Shown in pieces: positions 18,012 to 26,181 of a DNA stretch of 64,000 nt (position 1 is the stretch's first letter; each line of letters opens with the position of its first letter). The notes below the pieces were generated by a model. That model made no database searches and was not told where the DNA came from. It was given only the letters and a program-made list of their open reading frames with translations. Source of the DNA: Candidatus Bathyarchaeia archaeon (GTDB lineage: Archaea > Thermoproteota > Bathyarchaeia > Bathyarchaeales > DTEX01); NCBI GenBank assembly GCA_038868075.1, contig JAWBXB010000004.1, positions 58,629 through 122,628 on the forward strand, given 5' to 3'. The position numbers were made by a program, and so were the translations under genes.

Positions 18012-18917
18012 TTAATGTGTATTTCCACTATCTATTAAGCTTTTTATCCCCTCTTTAAGCGATATCTTAGCTTTGAAACCCAAGATCTTCTCTGCTTTAG
18101 TTGTATCCGCTAATGTATGATATACGTAGTTTTTTATTGGATTATCCCTATAAATCGGCTTTATATCTTTTCCAAGGAGTTCATTAATTAGGTTAACTAC
18201 ATCATTGAAACTGTGGGAAACTCCAGTTCCAACATTAAATATTTCGCATTCAAAATCTTTTTCCATGGAAAGCATAAATGCCTCAACAACGTCTTTAACG
18301 TGTATAAAGTCACGTGTTTGAGTTCCATCACCAAATATTATTGGCGGCTGATCCCTTTTCATAAGCCAAAGAAACTGTGAGATTACATTGGCATATTCAC
18401 TTTTATACTGCTCTTTAGGACCGTAAACACTGAATAGCCTTAATCCGACTGATTTAACACCATGCAACAAATTATACAATTTTGCTAGCCGCTCAATAGC
18501 GTATCGGCACTCAGTGTAGTAGTCTGTTACATAAATTGGCATATCCTCTCTGTAGGGTGGCTTATTTCCATTATAAAGGCTGCTTGTACTTGCATAAATA
18601 ATCTTACACCCCCCTTTTTTAGCATACTCGAATATTGCGATGGCATCATTTATTGTCCTGCCGACAAGCTCAGGATCCCTCTTGTACATTGGCGATGAGG
18701 ATGGCATTCCTAAATGGAAAATTATATCAGCATCTGGAATTAGAGTTGAAATATTATAGTAGGGCTCGCGAAAGAATCTTACATTTAATCCCTCAATATT
18801 CTTCAGATTACCAGTTGTTAAATTATCAAAGACTGTAACGTCATATCCATCATTAACTAGGTGTTCAACAAGATTGCTCCCAATGAATCCGCATCCACCG
18901 GTCACAATAACCTTCAA
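18012..18917 (-). CDS. NAD-dependent sugar epimerase/dehydratase
   Basis: An extended SDR of about 301 residues. KVIVTGGCGFIGSNLVEHL is the NAD-binding GxxGxxG motif, followed by VTVFDNLTTGN, DIIFHLG, IIYASTSSLYNG, and GDGTQTRDFIHVKDVVEAF, as in UDP-glucose 4-epimerases. In the catalytic YxxxK the sequence reads YYTECRYAIERL, so Arg stands where Lys is expected. I start at TTG 18917 because GGAG lies 9 bases upstream; the ATG at 18926 directly abuts this Shine-Dalgarno and is unlikely. It probably acts on a nucleotide sugar for surface glycans; the substrate is not clear. Confidence 0.8.
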   Translation of the reverse strand: MKVIVTGGCGFIGSNLVEHLVNDGYDVTVFDNLTTGNLKNIEGLNVRFFREPYYNISTLIPDADIIFHLGMPSSSPMYKRDPELVGRTINDAIAIFEYAKKGGCKIIYASTSSLYNGNKPPYREDMPIYVTDYYTECRYAIERLAKLYNLLHGVKSVGLRLFSVYGPKEQYKSEYANVISQFLWLMKRDQPPIIFGDGTQTRDFIHVKDVVEAFMLSMEKDFECEIFNVGTGVSHSFNDVVNLINELLGKDIKPIYRDNPIKNYVYHTLADTTKAEKILGFKAKISLKEGIKSLIDSGNTH

Positions 18918-19152
18918 GAATATCATCTCCGATTTATTTGGTTAATTACTGTTTGAAGAATATATTATTTTTGAGAAAAAGAAAATTTAAGGTATGCTTA
19001 AGAAAATTACAATTTCCTAAAATAAACGGTAACATGAAGATTTCCTCATTATAAAATTCATTGATGCTGTCAATATCTTAGTGATTTTTATTCTTAAAGT
19101 GTTAATTAATGTAGCAAACAATGTTGTCTAAATTGAGTTTTCTTATGCAAAA

Positions 19153-19163
19153 CCTTTTTAAAT
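19153..19163 (+). promoter_or_regulatory. TATA element of the MATE gene (probably leaderless)
   Basis: CCTTTTTAAAT at 19153-19163 is centred about 29 bases before the ATG at 19188, and no Shine-Dalgarno sequence lies in between. In archaea this spacing means transcription starts at or next to the start codon. Confidence 0.5.
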
Positions 19164-19187
19164 GTTCACTTCACTTTACTGTAGCAT

Positions 19188-20582
19188 ATGTCTCATGAAC
19201 ATAAAGATCCCTCGGATTCAATGGCGATAGGTAAGTATCGGGATAGAATCGTTAATGGTCCAATCATTCGCATGTTATTATGGTTAGGTGCTCCACCCCT
19301 TTTAAATCAACTTATAGTTATAGCCTATAATACTGCGGACGCATACTGGCTTAGCCTATATAGCGATATCGTCGTGGCTGTTCCAAGGCAAGTGTGGCCA
19401 ATTATGATGCTTTTTCAGGCTTTACTGAATGCTTTGACGGCTGCAAGCTTGAGTATAATCTCTCAGCATATTGGTGGCAAAGCCTATAAAGGGGCAAGTC
19501 GATCCGCATCACGCTTCTTTACAATCTCATTTCTTGCTGGAGGAGCATTGTGCGCAATGCTTCTGATGTTAAGAGTTTTCATTTTTGCATGGATGTCTAC
19601 ACCATCCGTGATCTTTATGGATGTAATGGAGTATTCGGGTATAATAGCGTTTGACATCTTCCTAAACTATATATCCTTAACTTTTTCAACTCTTCTTCAG
19701 AGCGTTGGTGACACTAGACGTCCCGCAATAATTAATGCCGTGGCTGTTAGCTTGAATATACTGTTAGATCCATTCTTAGTTCTAGGTTTAGGTCCTTTTC
19801 CGAGACTCGGTGTTATAGGTGCATCTATTACTGATGTTATGGGTAAAACAATCTCGTCTATTTTATTAGCCTATATTATTAGAAGGAATTATCCGGAGTT
19901 TAAAATTTCCTTTACTAAGGATATGGATCCTAAATGGGCGATCTTAGTTATGCGTATAAGTTTGCCAGTACTTGTACTTGGATTAACTAATAGTTTTGCA
20001 TTTTTGGTCCAGTTGAAGATCGTGAATAATCTCGGTTTGGTTGCAGCCGAAGCTTATGCGAGGGGCTTCATTATAGTGGATATTGTTGATGGTGTGCTTT
20101 TCGGTTTAAGTGGAGCAACTGCCATAATGGTTGGACAAAATTTAGGCGCCGGAAAGATTGATAGAGCCAGAGAAGTATCATATAAATCTGCCCTTTTAAT
20201 ATTCGCTCTTGTGGCTTTAGGAGCAAGCGTTATTTATCCAGTTAAGGGAGTCTTAGCCGACGTATTTGCAGATGACTTACTCATAATAGTTGAGACAGAA
20301 AGGTTTCTTCAAATACTGCTGCCAACATTACCATTTTTTGGGCTTTTCATGGTTGCTATGTCAACTGGCAGAGGTTCTGGACATACATTTATTCCAACAG
20401 CTATTGGAATATTCAGGCTTTGGGGTATAAGGATCATTTTAGGTTACCTTCTAGCATTTACACTTAATATGGGGTCTTTAGGAGCATGGTTGGCAATAGC
20501 CTTAAGCAATGTTGTAGGTGGCATAGCATCACTTCTCTGGATAAAATTTGGAAATTGGGCGAAGCCAATTATCAAAAAATAA
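19188..20582 (+). CDS. MATE family multidrug/cation exporter
   Basis: A 464-residue protein with twelve membrane segments in two related halves. PPLLNQLIVIAYNTADAYWLS and MMLFQALLNALTAASLSIISQHIGGKAYKGA at the N half, and LVQLKIVNNLGLVAAEAYARGFIIVDIVDGVLFGLSGATAIMVGQNLGAGKIDRAREVSYKS, in the second half, have the MATE family Q-N-x-G-A-x pattern. The SQHIGGK/GQNLGAGK repeat is diagnostic. It exports cationic compounds or metabolites with Na+ or H+. It is monocistronic and convergent with the membrane Hsp20-like gene. Confidence 0.92.
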   Translation: MSHEHKDPSDSMAIGKYRDRIVNGPIIRMLLWLGAPPLLNQLIVIAYNTADAYWLSLYSDIVVAVPRQVWPIMMLFQALLNALTAASLSIISQHIGGKAYKGASRSASRFFTISFLAGGALCAMLLMLRVFIFAWMSTPSVIFMDVMEYSGIIAFDIFLNYISLTFSTLLQSVGDTRRPAIINAVAVSLNILLDPFLVLGLGPFPRLGVIGASITDVMGKTISSILLAYIIRRNYPEFKISFTKDMDPKWAILVMRISLPVLVLGLTNSFAFLVQLKIVNNLGLVAAEAYARGFIIVDIVDGVLFGLSGATAIMVGQNLGAGKIDRAREVSYKSALLIFALVALGASVIYPVKGVLADVFADDLLIIVETERFLQILLPTLPFFGLFMVAMSTGRGSGHTFIPTAIGIFRLWGIRIILGYLLAFTLNMGSLGAWLAIALSNVVGGIASLLWIKFGNWAKPIIKK

Positions 20583-20621
20583 ATCTGCAATCCTAAAATG
20601 TTGTAGAATAATTTAAAACAT

Positions 20622-21083
20622 TTACTGTAGTCTTTTTTGCTCTATCTTTGGACGCTGTAGCCTCAGCCATAAAACACCATTTTTATATGATTTTTCCAAC
20701 AATCTTGCACCCCTTGGCACCTGCACTTTCTTAAGGAAGCTTCCACCACCCCTAATCTCTAAAATATCATCAATAATCTTTACCTTTATATCTTTAGGTG
20801 GACCCGGCACCCGGGCAACGAAAATTATATCTTCTCCCTTCTCAATTAAATCAAAGAACCAATCTCGCTCTTTCACAATATTTTCTCTCCTTTCATATAA
20901 ACTTCTCTTAATTTCCATGATCCAATAGATAAGTGCGATCACAACAATAGCTCCTAAAACAAGCCCGACAAGTCCTCCTTTAAGCTTGAAAACGGCTATT
21001 ATGAATGTGGCTGCAGCTATAACGCTCACTAAGAGTATTAAGTTAATCAGCATCTCATTAATTCTGGTCTCCTTATGAATCAT
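20622..21083 (-). CDS. Membrane-anchored protein with Hsp20-like domain
   Basis: A 153-residue protein with two membrane segments (about residues 10-28 and 34-54) and a short charged linker, followed from about residue 85 by an alpha-crystallin/CS-like beta sandwich: IIFVARVPGPPKDIKVKIIDDILEIRGGG and a final GVLWLRLQRP, the equivalent of the I/V-x-I/V and G-L tail of small heat shock proteins. A membrane-tethered sHsp-like domain is uncommon. It follows the UPF0182 gene by 14 bases on the same strand, so the two are probably co-expressed; whether it chaperones that large membrane protein is inference. Confidence 0.65.
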   Translation of the reverse strand: MIHKETRINEMLINLILLVSVIAAATFIIAVFKLKGGLVGLVLGAIVVIALIYWIMEIKRSLYERRENIVKERDWFFDLIEKGEDIIFVARVPGPPKDIKVKIIDDILEIRGGGSFLKKVQVPRGARLLEKSYKNGVLWLRLQRPKIEQKRLQ

Positions 21084-21097
21084 GTAATAATCTCCTT

Positions 21098-23926
21098 TTA
21101 AGAGATTTCAATCTCTATATAGTGAAGTTCAACTATTTCTTCAATGCGGATCATTATCCCAATATTCAGTTTTCCATTCTCCCTCCACATAAACACTCTG
21201 GAAGTCTGATAGTGTCTACATAACTCTATGAACTCATTGACAGTTTCCTGAACGTTTATCCAATCGTCTTCAGTGACATATCCAACGCTTCTTATGAGGA
21301 ATGATACATCAGGATTAATTGTTACAGGCTTAAGCACAGTTAATCCAGCTTCTTCAATCAACCCTACGATCCTAGAGATCTTTTCCTCCTCACCCACCTC
21401 TGGCGGAATTTCGATTCCAGCTATTTTGGAGAGAAATGACTTGAAACTCTCTTCAATCGTTGAACCTAAACCTATATAATACTCTCCTGCAAAATCAGCT
21501 CCAATCGTTGCTATTACCCCAATCTCTGTAGCAACTCCGCCACCTGGTGCTGTATATACTGGTATTATGAAGACATCGTAGTCGCCAATTCTATAGAAAA
21601 TCTCATTTCCTATGCGTGGGCTTCCAAGCAGGGTCTTTCGAGCTTTAAAGTCTGGGTTCCTTTCCAAAGCATCATTAACTGCCGTTGGACCTAAAAGTCT
21701 CTTTTCGCTTTCTGGCGGAACCTTATAAAAAATCATCTCCCCAGTATAGGGATAATCATTTCTAACAATCATGTATCCAGCAAGATTTCTTCCAAGCGAG
21801 CCCTTTAATTCGAGCGACAGTAAACCAATAAACTCTGTTCCATTAAAGCCGTGTGGTTGAGCTATAATATAGTAGGTGTCTATTCCTTGCGGTATGGCAT
21901 AAAATTCTTTTGCTTGAATATATTTCGCAGGATCGGTTATATGGAAGAAATTATACATGCTCACTCTCCACTCAAATAGCTCTTCAGGGTATCTCAGCTG
22001 GTTTCTAAGCCAATCTGGAATATCTGTTTGGATGTATTCTCTATAGGTCTCTTTAATCATCTGACTAAAGAAGTCTTTGCCCACAATTATTAGTTGGATA
22101 TCTCCATCATAGACATCTATTAATGCGTAACCAACAAGCCTGCCGAATTTATTACCATCACTCCAGGGAACATGATCTGTGTCTAAAAATATAATTAGTG
22201 GCATAGCCCAATATGTTCGCTTTCCATCTGTTACAGGCCAGATATCAATTCGCTGCTCATTAATCTCGTATGTGAAATATGGGAAAAGAAGTTTCATGCG
22301 GTCGAAAACATCCCTATATCTCATTATCCTCATTGTTGTTGTCGGATAGGATAGGAGAAAGTTTGGTTCATATATCCAGCTTAAGGGTGGGGAAACATCA
22401 ACGCCACCTTTCCCATCATAAAAGTGTCCCTCAACCTCGTCACTTACTGTTCTTCCGAGAGAATAAGCAACCCATGTCTCCTTGAATAATCCCCCCTCAC
22501 CATAATAAATTCTCCTTTGCGCGAAAAATTCAGCTGCATCAATAATTTTTCCAGTATGAGCATCGAGCATAAAGAATCCATCAGGTACATGAGTATAAAC
22601 GAAGTGAACGGCATACCATCTGTCTTCAGATTTAACTGTCTGAGGTAATATTAGATTTAATGAGGCGCTCCAGTACAATGAGCCATTAAAACGTAGGATG
22701 TCAACTTCGGCGAAATCCACATATGGTATCAGTCCTATTCTTGGCTTAAGCTTATCAAATGAGGCTTGCTGGTCCCAAAGGCGCACTTTCTCCAAGAATC
22801 CTTTAACCTGAGTAATGTAATCGTTGATTTTGTCTGGAGGAATCGTTGATAAACCGAATTCATAGGGCACTTCCTTTATCTCATTTATCTCCGCTAGGTA
22901 TCTATTCACGGAAATGAGTTGGGAAATATATGGTCCGAGCATCTCAATTTTTCTAACATCCGCGACACTATTATTGAGTAGCATTATGGAACTAAAAATT
23001 AAACCTATTGAAATCAAAACAAGTAAACGAAGATATAGTTGACGTCGCTCTAAAACCCTATGCAATTCAGACTCAAATCTTATTTTATCTAAGAAGGCGA
23101 ACCCGATTAATGCCATGCTTGCTACGAGTAGACCTAAAATTTGACACTTGGTATTGTAATCAATAAGCGTTGTGAAGAACTTATTCAGCGTAAGCCATAA
23201 AAGAATAGTCGCCATAAGCAGTTGGATTGTTGGCATGAACCTTTTTACGCTGGGCATCTCAAGGTTCCAGATGAAAGCGGCGATAAAGGGTACTATTATG
23301 CGAATAACATGCGTTAACACAACTAGGAACATGAGTCGCATCCAGAGAGAGCGGAGTAATGGTGGAATTAAAAGAATTAAAATTGGTATTAAGGGCTCCA
23401 CGTTATTTCTTGCATAAGTTGAATCTATCGGGGGAGTAATAAATGGCAAAATAAAGATTTTAGGAAACTCCTCAATATGAGGGTTCCAACCCATTATAAT
23501 CGAATCTAAGGCTATACCGAACATTACATTATTTAGGAAAATCATGCCGATTAAGACCTTTGTAAGTTGCCATAAGAGAAACTTTAGGAGAGGCATCTTA
23601 AAGCTCTCAAAGTCAAGCCATAATGGAGAAATCCTTTCAAGACTCCCTCTAGAACGGATAGTTTTAACCAAGAGGTTAATGAGCCACCATATTATAGACC
23701 TCCTACTCTTAAAGTCCACCCTAAATAGAGCAATAAACGCTAGGGCGAACCCGCCAAGCAAGCCAAAATATATAGGTTTTAAAAATAATTCTCCAAACTC
23801 CATAGTGTTAAGCCAAAAAATCACAATCTCGCGGCTAAGAAAAATCATAAATATAGAAACGACCAAAAGAATCAGAAGCATCCAGTAAAGAGTTCTCATC
23901 CTAAACCTTCTCTCAATCCCGCTCAT
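21098..23926 (-). CDS. UPF0182 family large membrane protein
   Basis: A 942-residue protein. The first 330 residues hold about seven membrane segments; the rest is a large extracytoplasmic region with the UPF0182 (COG1615) signatures: VRLWDQQASFDKLKPRIGLIPYVDFAEVDI, the HFVYTHVPDGFFMLDAHTG region, and PVYTAPGGGVATEIGVIATIG. Function of the family is unknown. The size is typical (900-1000). It is co-oriented with the small membrane Hsp20-like gene 14 bases downstream. The family is widespread in bacteria and methanogens and less frequent in other archaea. Confidence 0.85.
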   Translation of the reverse strand: MSGIERRFRMRTLYWMLLILLVVSIFMIFLSREIVIFWLNTMEFGELFLKPIYFGLLGGFALAFIALFRVDFKSRRSIIWWLINLLVKTIRSRGSLERISPLWLDFESFKMPLLKFLLWQLTKVLIGMIFLNNVMFGIALDSIIMGWNPHIEEFPKIFILPFITPPIDSTYARNNVEPLIPILILLIPPLLRSLWMRLMFLVVLTHVIRIIVPFIAAFIWNLEMPSVKRFMPTIQLLMATILLWLTLNKFFTTLIDYNTKCQILGLLVASMALIGFAFLDKIRFESELHRVLERRQLYLRLLVLISIGLIFSSIMLLNNSVADVRKIEMLGPYISQLISVNRYLAEINEIKEVPYEFGLSTIPPDKINDYITQVKGFLEKVRLWDQQASFDKLKPRIGLIPYVDFAEVDILRFNGSLYWSASLNLILPQTVKSEDRWYAVHFVYTHVPDGFFMLDAHTGKIIDAAEFFAQRRIYYGEGGLFKETWVAYSLGRTVSDEVEGHFYDGKGGVDVSPPLSWIYEPNFLLSYPTTTMRIMRYRDVFDRMKLLFPYFTYEINEQRIDIWPVTDGKRTYWAMPLIIFLDTDHVPWSDGNKFGRLVGYALIDVYDGDIQLIIVGKDFFSQMIKETYREYIQTDIPDWLRNQLRYPEELFEWRVSMYNFFHITDPAKYIQAKEFYAIPQGIDTYYIIAQPHGFNGTEFIGLLSLELKGSLGRNLAGYMIVRNDYPYTGEMIFYKVPPESEKRLLGPTAVNDALERNPDFKARKTLLGSPRIGNEIFYRIGDYDVFIIPVYTAPGGGVATEIGVIATIGADFAGEYYIGLGSTIEESFKSFLSKIAGIEIPPEVGEEEKISRIVGLIEEAGLTVLKPVTINPDVSFLIRSVGYVTEDDWINVQETVNEFIELCRHYQTSRVFMWRENGKLNIGIMIRIEEIVELHYIEIEIS

Positions 23927-24142
23927 ACCAACAACCTAACCATTAAAAAGAACAATCCTCATCAAAAAGATAAATTTATTCTTTTTAATAATTCTCTATC
24001 CGAACCAATATAGGAGTTTTCTAATTCTGAATTGTGACGAATATAGAACGTGGTAAAAATGCTAAGAACTAAAACATAGAAACAAAGCATTTTAAAGTCT
24101 TCATTCACTTTAACCTCTCTTGGCTGAAGCCCAATAGGGTCT

Positions 24143-24297
24143 CTATGCTACCTTTATTCTCCAGCCGCTTATGTCGTTTGCGCGTATTATACCTGAGATT
24201 GTTGCTGCCTCTACTCTGCCTCCTGGAAAAGTTGAGGCTCCAACTAGATATAGTCCTTTTATCAGCGTCTTGAAGTAGGGTCTCAGGCCAATCCCTC
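24143..24297 (-). pseudogene. C-terminal remnant of a FAD-dependent oxidoreductase
   Basis: On the minus strand the frame ending in TAG at 24143-24145 reads GLRPYFKTLIKGLYLVG, then ASTFPGGRVEAATISGI and IRANDISGW. This is the C-terminal FAD-binding end of phytoene desaturase/carotene isomerase-like or related amine-oxidase family enzymes, in which 'P.t.ikGLYL.GasthPGgGv' is highly conserved. There is no N-terminal part, no Rossmann motif and no upstream gene in the frame; instead the same DNA is entered in another frame by the end of the membrane-protein piece that follows. It is a fragment left by a deletion or recombination. Confidence 0.75.
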
Positions 24298-24597
24298 TTA
24301 GCAACCCTAAACGTGAACGGGGATTTCATAGCGATGGAGGATGCAGCCATCAATGATAATGCGAGGTATCCTATAAACCCGCTATACTCAACAAAAACAT
24401 TCATCCTGAATATGAAGCTACATATGGAGGCTACGCTGAAGTAGATAATGCTGAAGATGTCCATGAAATAATGCTCTCTTCTCCTAATCTGTGGAGCCAG
24501 TATGGTTATGGACACTATGAGCGCGAGGAATACGCTAAAGCCGAAGCCAAAACCAGATAAGATCCAATAGAGAATCCATGGAACTAAGAGAACACGA
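24286..24597 (-). pseudogene. Membrane protein fragment
   Basis: A minus-strand frame, entered after a stop at about 24598, that encodes at least three hydrophobic stretches: LLVPWILYWILSGFGFGF, SIIYFSVASICSFIF and SGFIGYLALSLMAASS, ending in MKSPFTFRVAKRDWPET. The last phrase looks like the conserved loop of a small archaeal membrane family. It then runs into the DNA of the FAD-oxidoreductase tail in a different frame (a low-complexity continuation to 24105). No credible start codon is present. The junction at about 24285 looks like a fusion of two broken genes. Confidence 0.5.
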
Positions 24598-24791
24598 TAT
24601 AAACCCTCCCGGGAAACCTTCTAACCGCGCCCACCCCAATTAATCAAAATTATAAAATAACGTTTCATGGTTTATTAAAGAGGATTAAAGACACGGCTGG
24701 CTCGAATAAGAAAGAATAGATACAAAAAGGATGCTGGTCACGAAGAATAAACAGTTCTTTCAAAAGGCTGCTAAAGCCTAGTCACGAAAAA

Positions 24792-25019
24792 TTAAATAGA
24801 AAACATGAAGTAATTCAAGAGCATATTGTATAGGTCGCCCTCGCTTATGGCAATAAGCTGCTTAGGTGATATATTGAAGTGCTCGCAGAACATTCCCAAT
24901 CTACGAAAATAAACATCAGCAGTAACCCTAGAGCCACGGGTAACATTACTATACCAACGCCTAACATCAACATCGTTTAGTAAATAACTATACCTAGCCC
25001 GACCAGCAACACCAAACAT
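24792..25019 (-). pseudogene. Tyrosine recombinase/integrase N-terminal fragment
   Basis: A 75-residue frame whose residues 14-70 form the N-terminal SAM-like (core-binding) domain of an archaeal tyrosine integrase: NDVDVRRWYSNVTRGSRVTA, DVYFRRLGMFCEHFNISP and KQLIAISEGDLYNMLLNYF. The catalytic domain (R-H-R-Y) is absent and the frame stops early. It begins 44 bases from the 3' end of tRNA-Val (25063), the classical place for an element integrated in a tRNA gene. It is either the left-over end of an excised or decayed element or an int(N)-type fragment of an SSV-like split integrase. Confidence 0.7.
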
Positions 25020-25062
25020 GATAAAGAAAGAATCTTATATTAAGGGACTCGAACCCAAAAGA

Positions 25063-25176
25063 TGGTGGGCCGGGCCGGACTTGAACCGGCGACCTCAGCC
25101 TTTCTCAGTAATTTTGCTCGTAAGGGCTGCTTTAGGTTCCGTTTGGAATGTCCTAACCACACTAGACTACCGGCCC
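25063..25176 (-). tRNA. tRNA-Val (UAC) with two introns, CCA encoded
   Basis: On the minus strand the acceptor GGGCCGG pairs CCGGCCC, followed by A and encoded CCA; the D stem GTCT/GGAC and T arm GCCGG-TTCAAGT-CCGGC are standard. Two pieces must be removed: 25131-25149 (19 bases, between 25 and 26) and 25102-25118 (17 bases, canonical 37/38). The first has a central helix TAGG/CCTA with bulges ACA and AAG and inner TTCC/GGAA. The second has CTTA/TGAG with bulges CGA and AAA, and a weak inner helix. The mature 78-base tRNA has stem CAGCC/GGCTG, loop CTTACGA and anticodon UAC (25120-25122). TATA-like TTTTTATAT at 25215-25223 lies about 40 bases upstream. A tyrosine integrase fragment begins just downstream of the 3' end. 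Confidence 0.9.
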
Positions 25177-25213
25177 ATCACTAATTTTAATTGTCATGTT
25201 TCTTTAATTTTTC

Positions 25214-25224
25214 TCTTTTTATAT
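25214..25224 (-). promoter_or_regulatory. TATA element of tRNA-Val
   Basis: The plus strand reads TTTTTATATG here, so the minus strand has ATATAAAAA about 40 bases before the first base of tRNA-Val. This is a reasonable archaeal promoter for a tRNA gene with a short leader. Confidence 0.4.
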
Positions 25225-25254
25225 GGATGGTTTTAATATTTGCGCTTAGATGCG

Positions 25255-25605
25255 TTATGTATTATGTCTTTTGTTGAGGTCTTCCCAAGTATATGGTGGA
25301 TGGAGAAATCTTCTATGAATGCTTGTCTCCCATGGTTTACTTATATCTAATTCCAAATTGCAGAGTACTGCGAGATCGCTCCCTTCAATAAGCCTGTCAA
25401 TATCGTTTGGTCAGCTCCTTTGCTCATGTCCATTATTATGTCGCTTATTGTTCCCAGAAGCTTATTACTTTCCTCATAAATATAGTGTCTCATGCTCTCC
25501 TTGGGAAAAATTGAATAATGCTAAATTATTGATTAAAATATTAAATTGTTCCCCTCCATCATCATAGTAATCCACAAAAACTATAATTTCCTCACGTCCC
25601 CTCTA
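25255..25605 (-). pseudogene. Frameshifted gene remnant, family unknown
   Basis: Coding-like sequence is spread over three minus-strand frames that follow one another. From 25596 the frame reads REEIIVFVDYYDDGGEQ then FNILINNLALFNFSQG. It is succeeded by ESMRHYIYEESNKLLG, then TISDIIMDMSKGADQTIL in a second frame. The third frame reads LIEGSDLAVLCNLELDI, then SKPWETSIHRRFLHPPYTW, and ends in TAA at 25255-25257. Together they give about 110 residues with normal amino acid composition, as expected of one protein that has taken up at least two frameshifts. I do not recognise the family. It lies on the other side of tRNA-Val from the integrase fragment. Confidence 0.5.
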
Positions 25606-25719
25606 AGCATTCTTAGACCCCTATGCTTGAGGATAGTATCCTTTGGGCATTTTTAGTTTTAAATGTGCCCATATTTATGTGAAGCAGAACACAAAATAAT
25701 TGTTGTTAGAAATGGAAAT

Positions 25720-26160
25720 TTATTCTACTTTAATCTCGTAATCTCTTTTTCTAGGAAGTGTTATTTCCAATATTCCCTTTTTAAACTTAACCTTTGCTTT
25801 ACTTATCTCTACTGGAACGGGAAGCGGAACCCTGCAGCAGAAACATGTAAATTCCCCTTTTCTATGCTTAACACCTAAATCCTCAAAGTTTATTTTAACT
25901 CTCATGTTTGCAGTGATCTCTATGAGATCGTCCCTTATGCTGCTTATTCTAATACTCTCTGGATCAGCTTTAGGTAGATCGGCTGTCACAATTACTTCAT
26001 CGAGGCTTACATAAACGTCGCATAGTGGCTCAAGTGATTGTGAACTAGCATCCCAGCTTGGTCTCTCCATAAATCTCTCAATCATCTCATCTGTTAGAGT
26101 CTCAATTTCATCAATGTATTCACGCACAATATCAAATATTGATCTTCTCCTGTGGCTCAT
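25720..26160 (-). CDS. hsp20: Small heat shock protein (Hsp20/alpha-crystallin)
   Basis: A 146-residue small heat shock protein. The N-terminal arm contains a helix with IVREYIDEIETLTDEM. The alpha-crystallin domain begins at about residue 60 with PLCDVYVSLDEVIVTADLPKADPESIRI and ends in FKKGILEITLPRK, the usual C-terminal strand. The run FTCFCCRVPLPVPVE contains three cysteines, which is odd for sHsps and may give disulfide control. I choose ATG 26160 because GGAGG lies 8 bases upstream; the frame is open to TTG 26175. The PAC2 gene lies directly upstream on the same strand. Confidence 0.9.
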   Translation of the reverse strand: MSHRRRSIFDIVREYIDEIETLTDEMIERFMERPSWDASSQSLEPLCDVYVSLDEVIVTADLPKADPESIRISSIRDDLIEITANMRVKINFEDLGVKHRKGEFTCFCCRVPLPVPVEISKAKVKFKKGILEITLPRKRDYEIKVE

Positions 26161-26181
26161 TCCCTCCGCCTCCAATTAATT

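Noticed and set aside
24738-24797. Two copies of GTCACGAA-(A/G)-AAT about 43 bases apart
   Set aside because: It is too short and imperfect to call a repeat or an attachment site; it could be chance in AT-rich DNA.
25018-25236. A plus-strand frame across tRNA-Val
   Set aside because: It is simply the antisense of the tRNA gene; the protein-like phrase GPDLNRRPQPF is the common artefact of translated tRNA T arms.
25319-25567. An 82-codon plus-strand frame
   Set aside because: The composition is rich in Ser, Leu and Cys and looks non-coding. The opposite strand shows better protein-like sequence spread over three frames, so I treat the region as a frameshifted minus-strand remnant.
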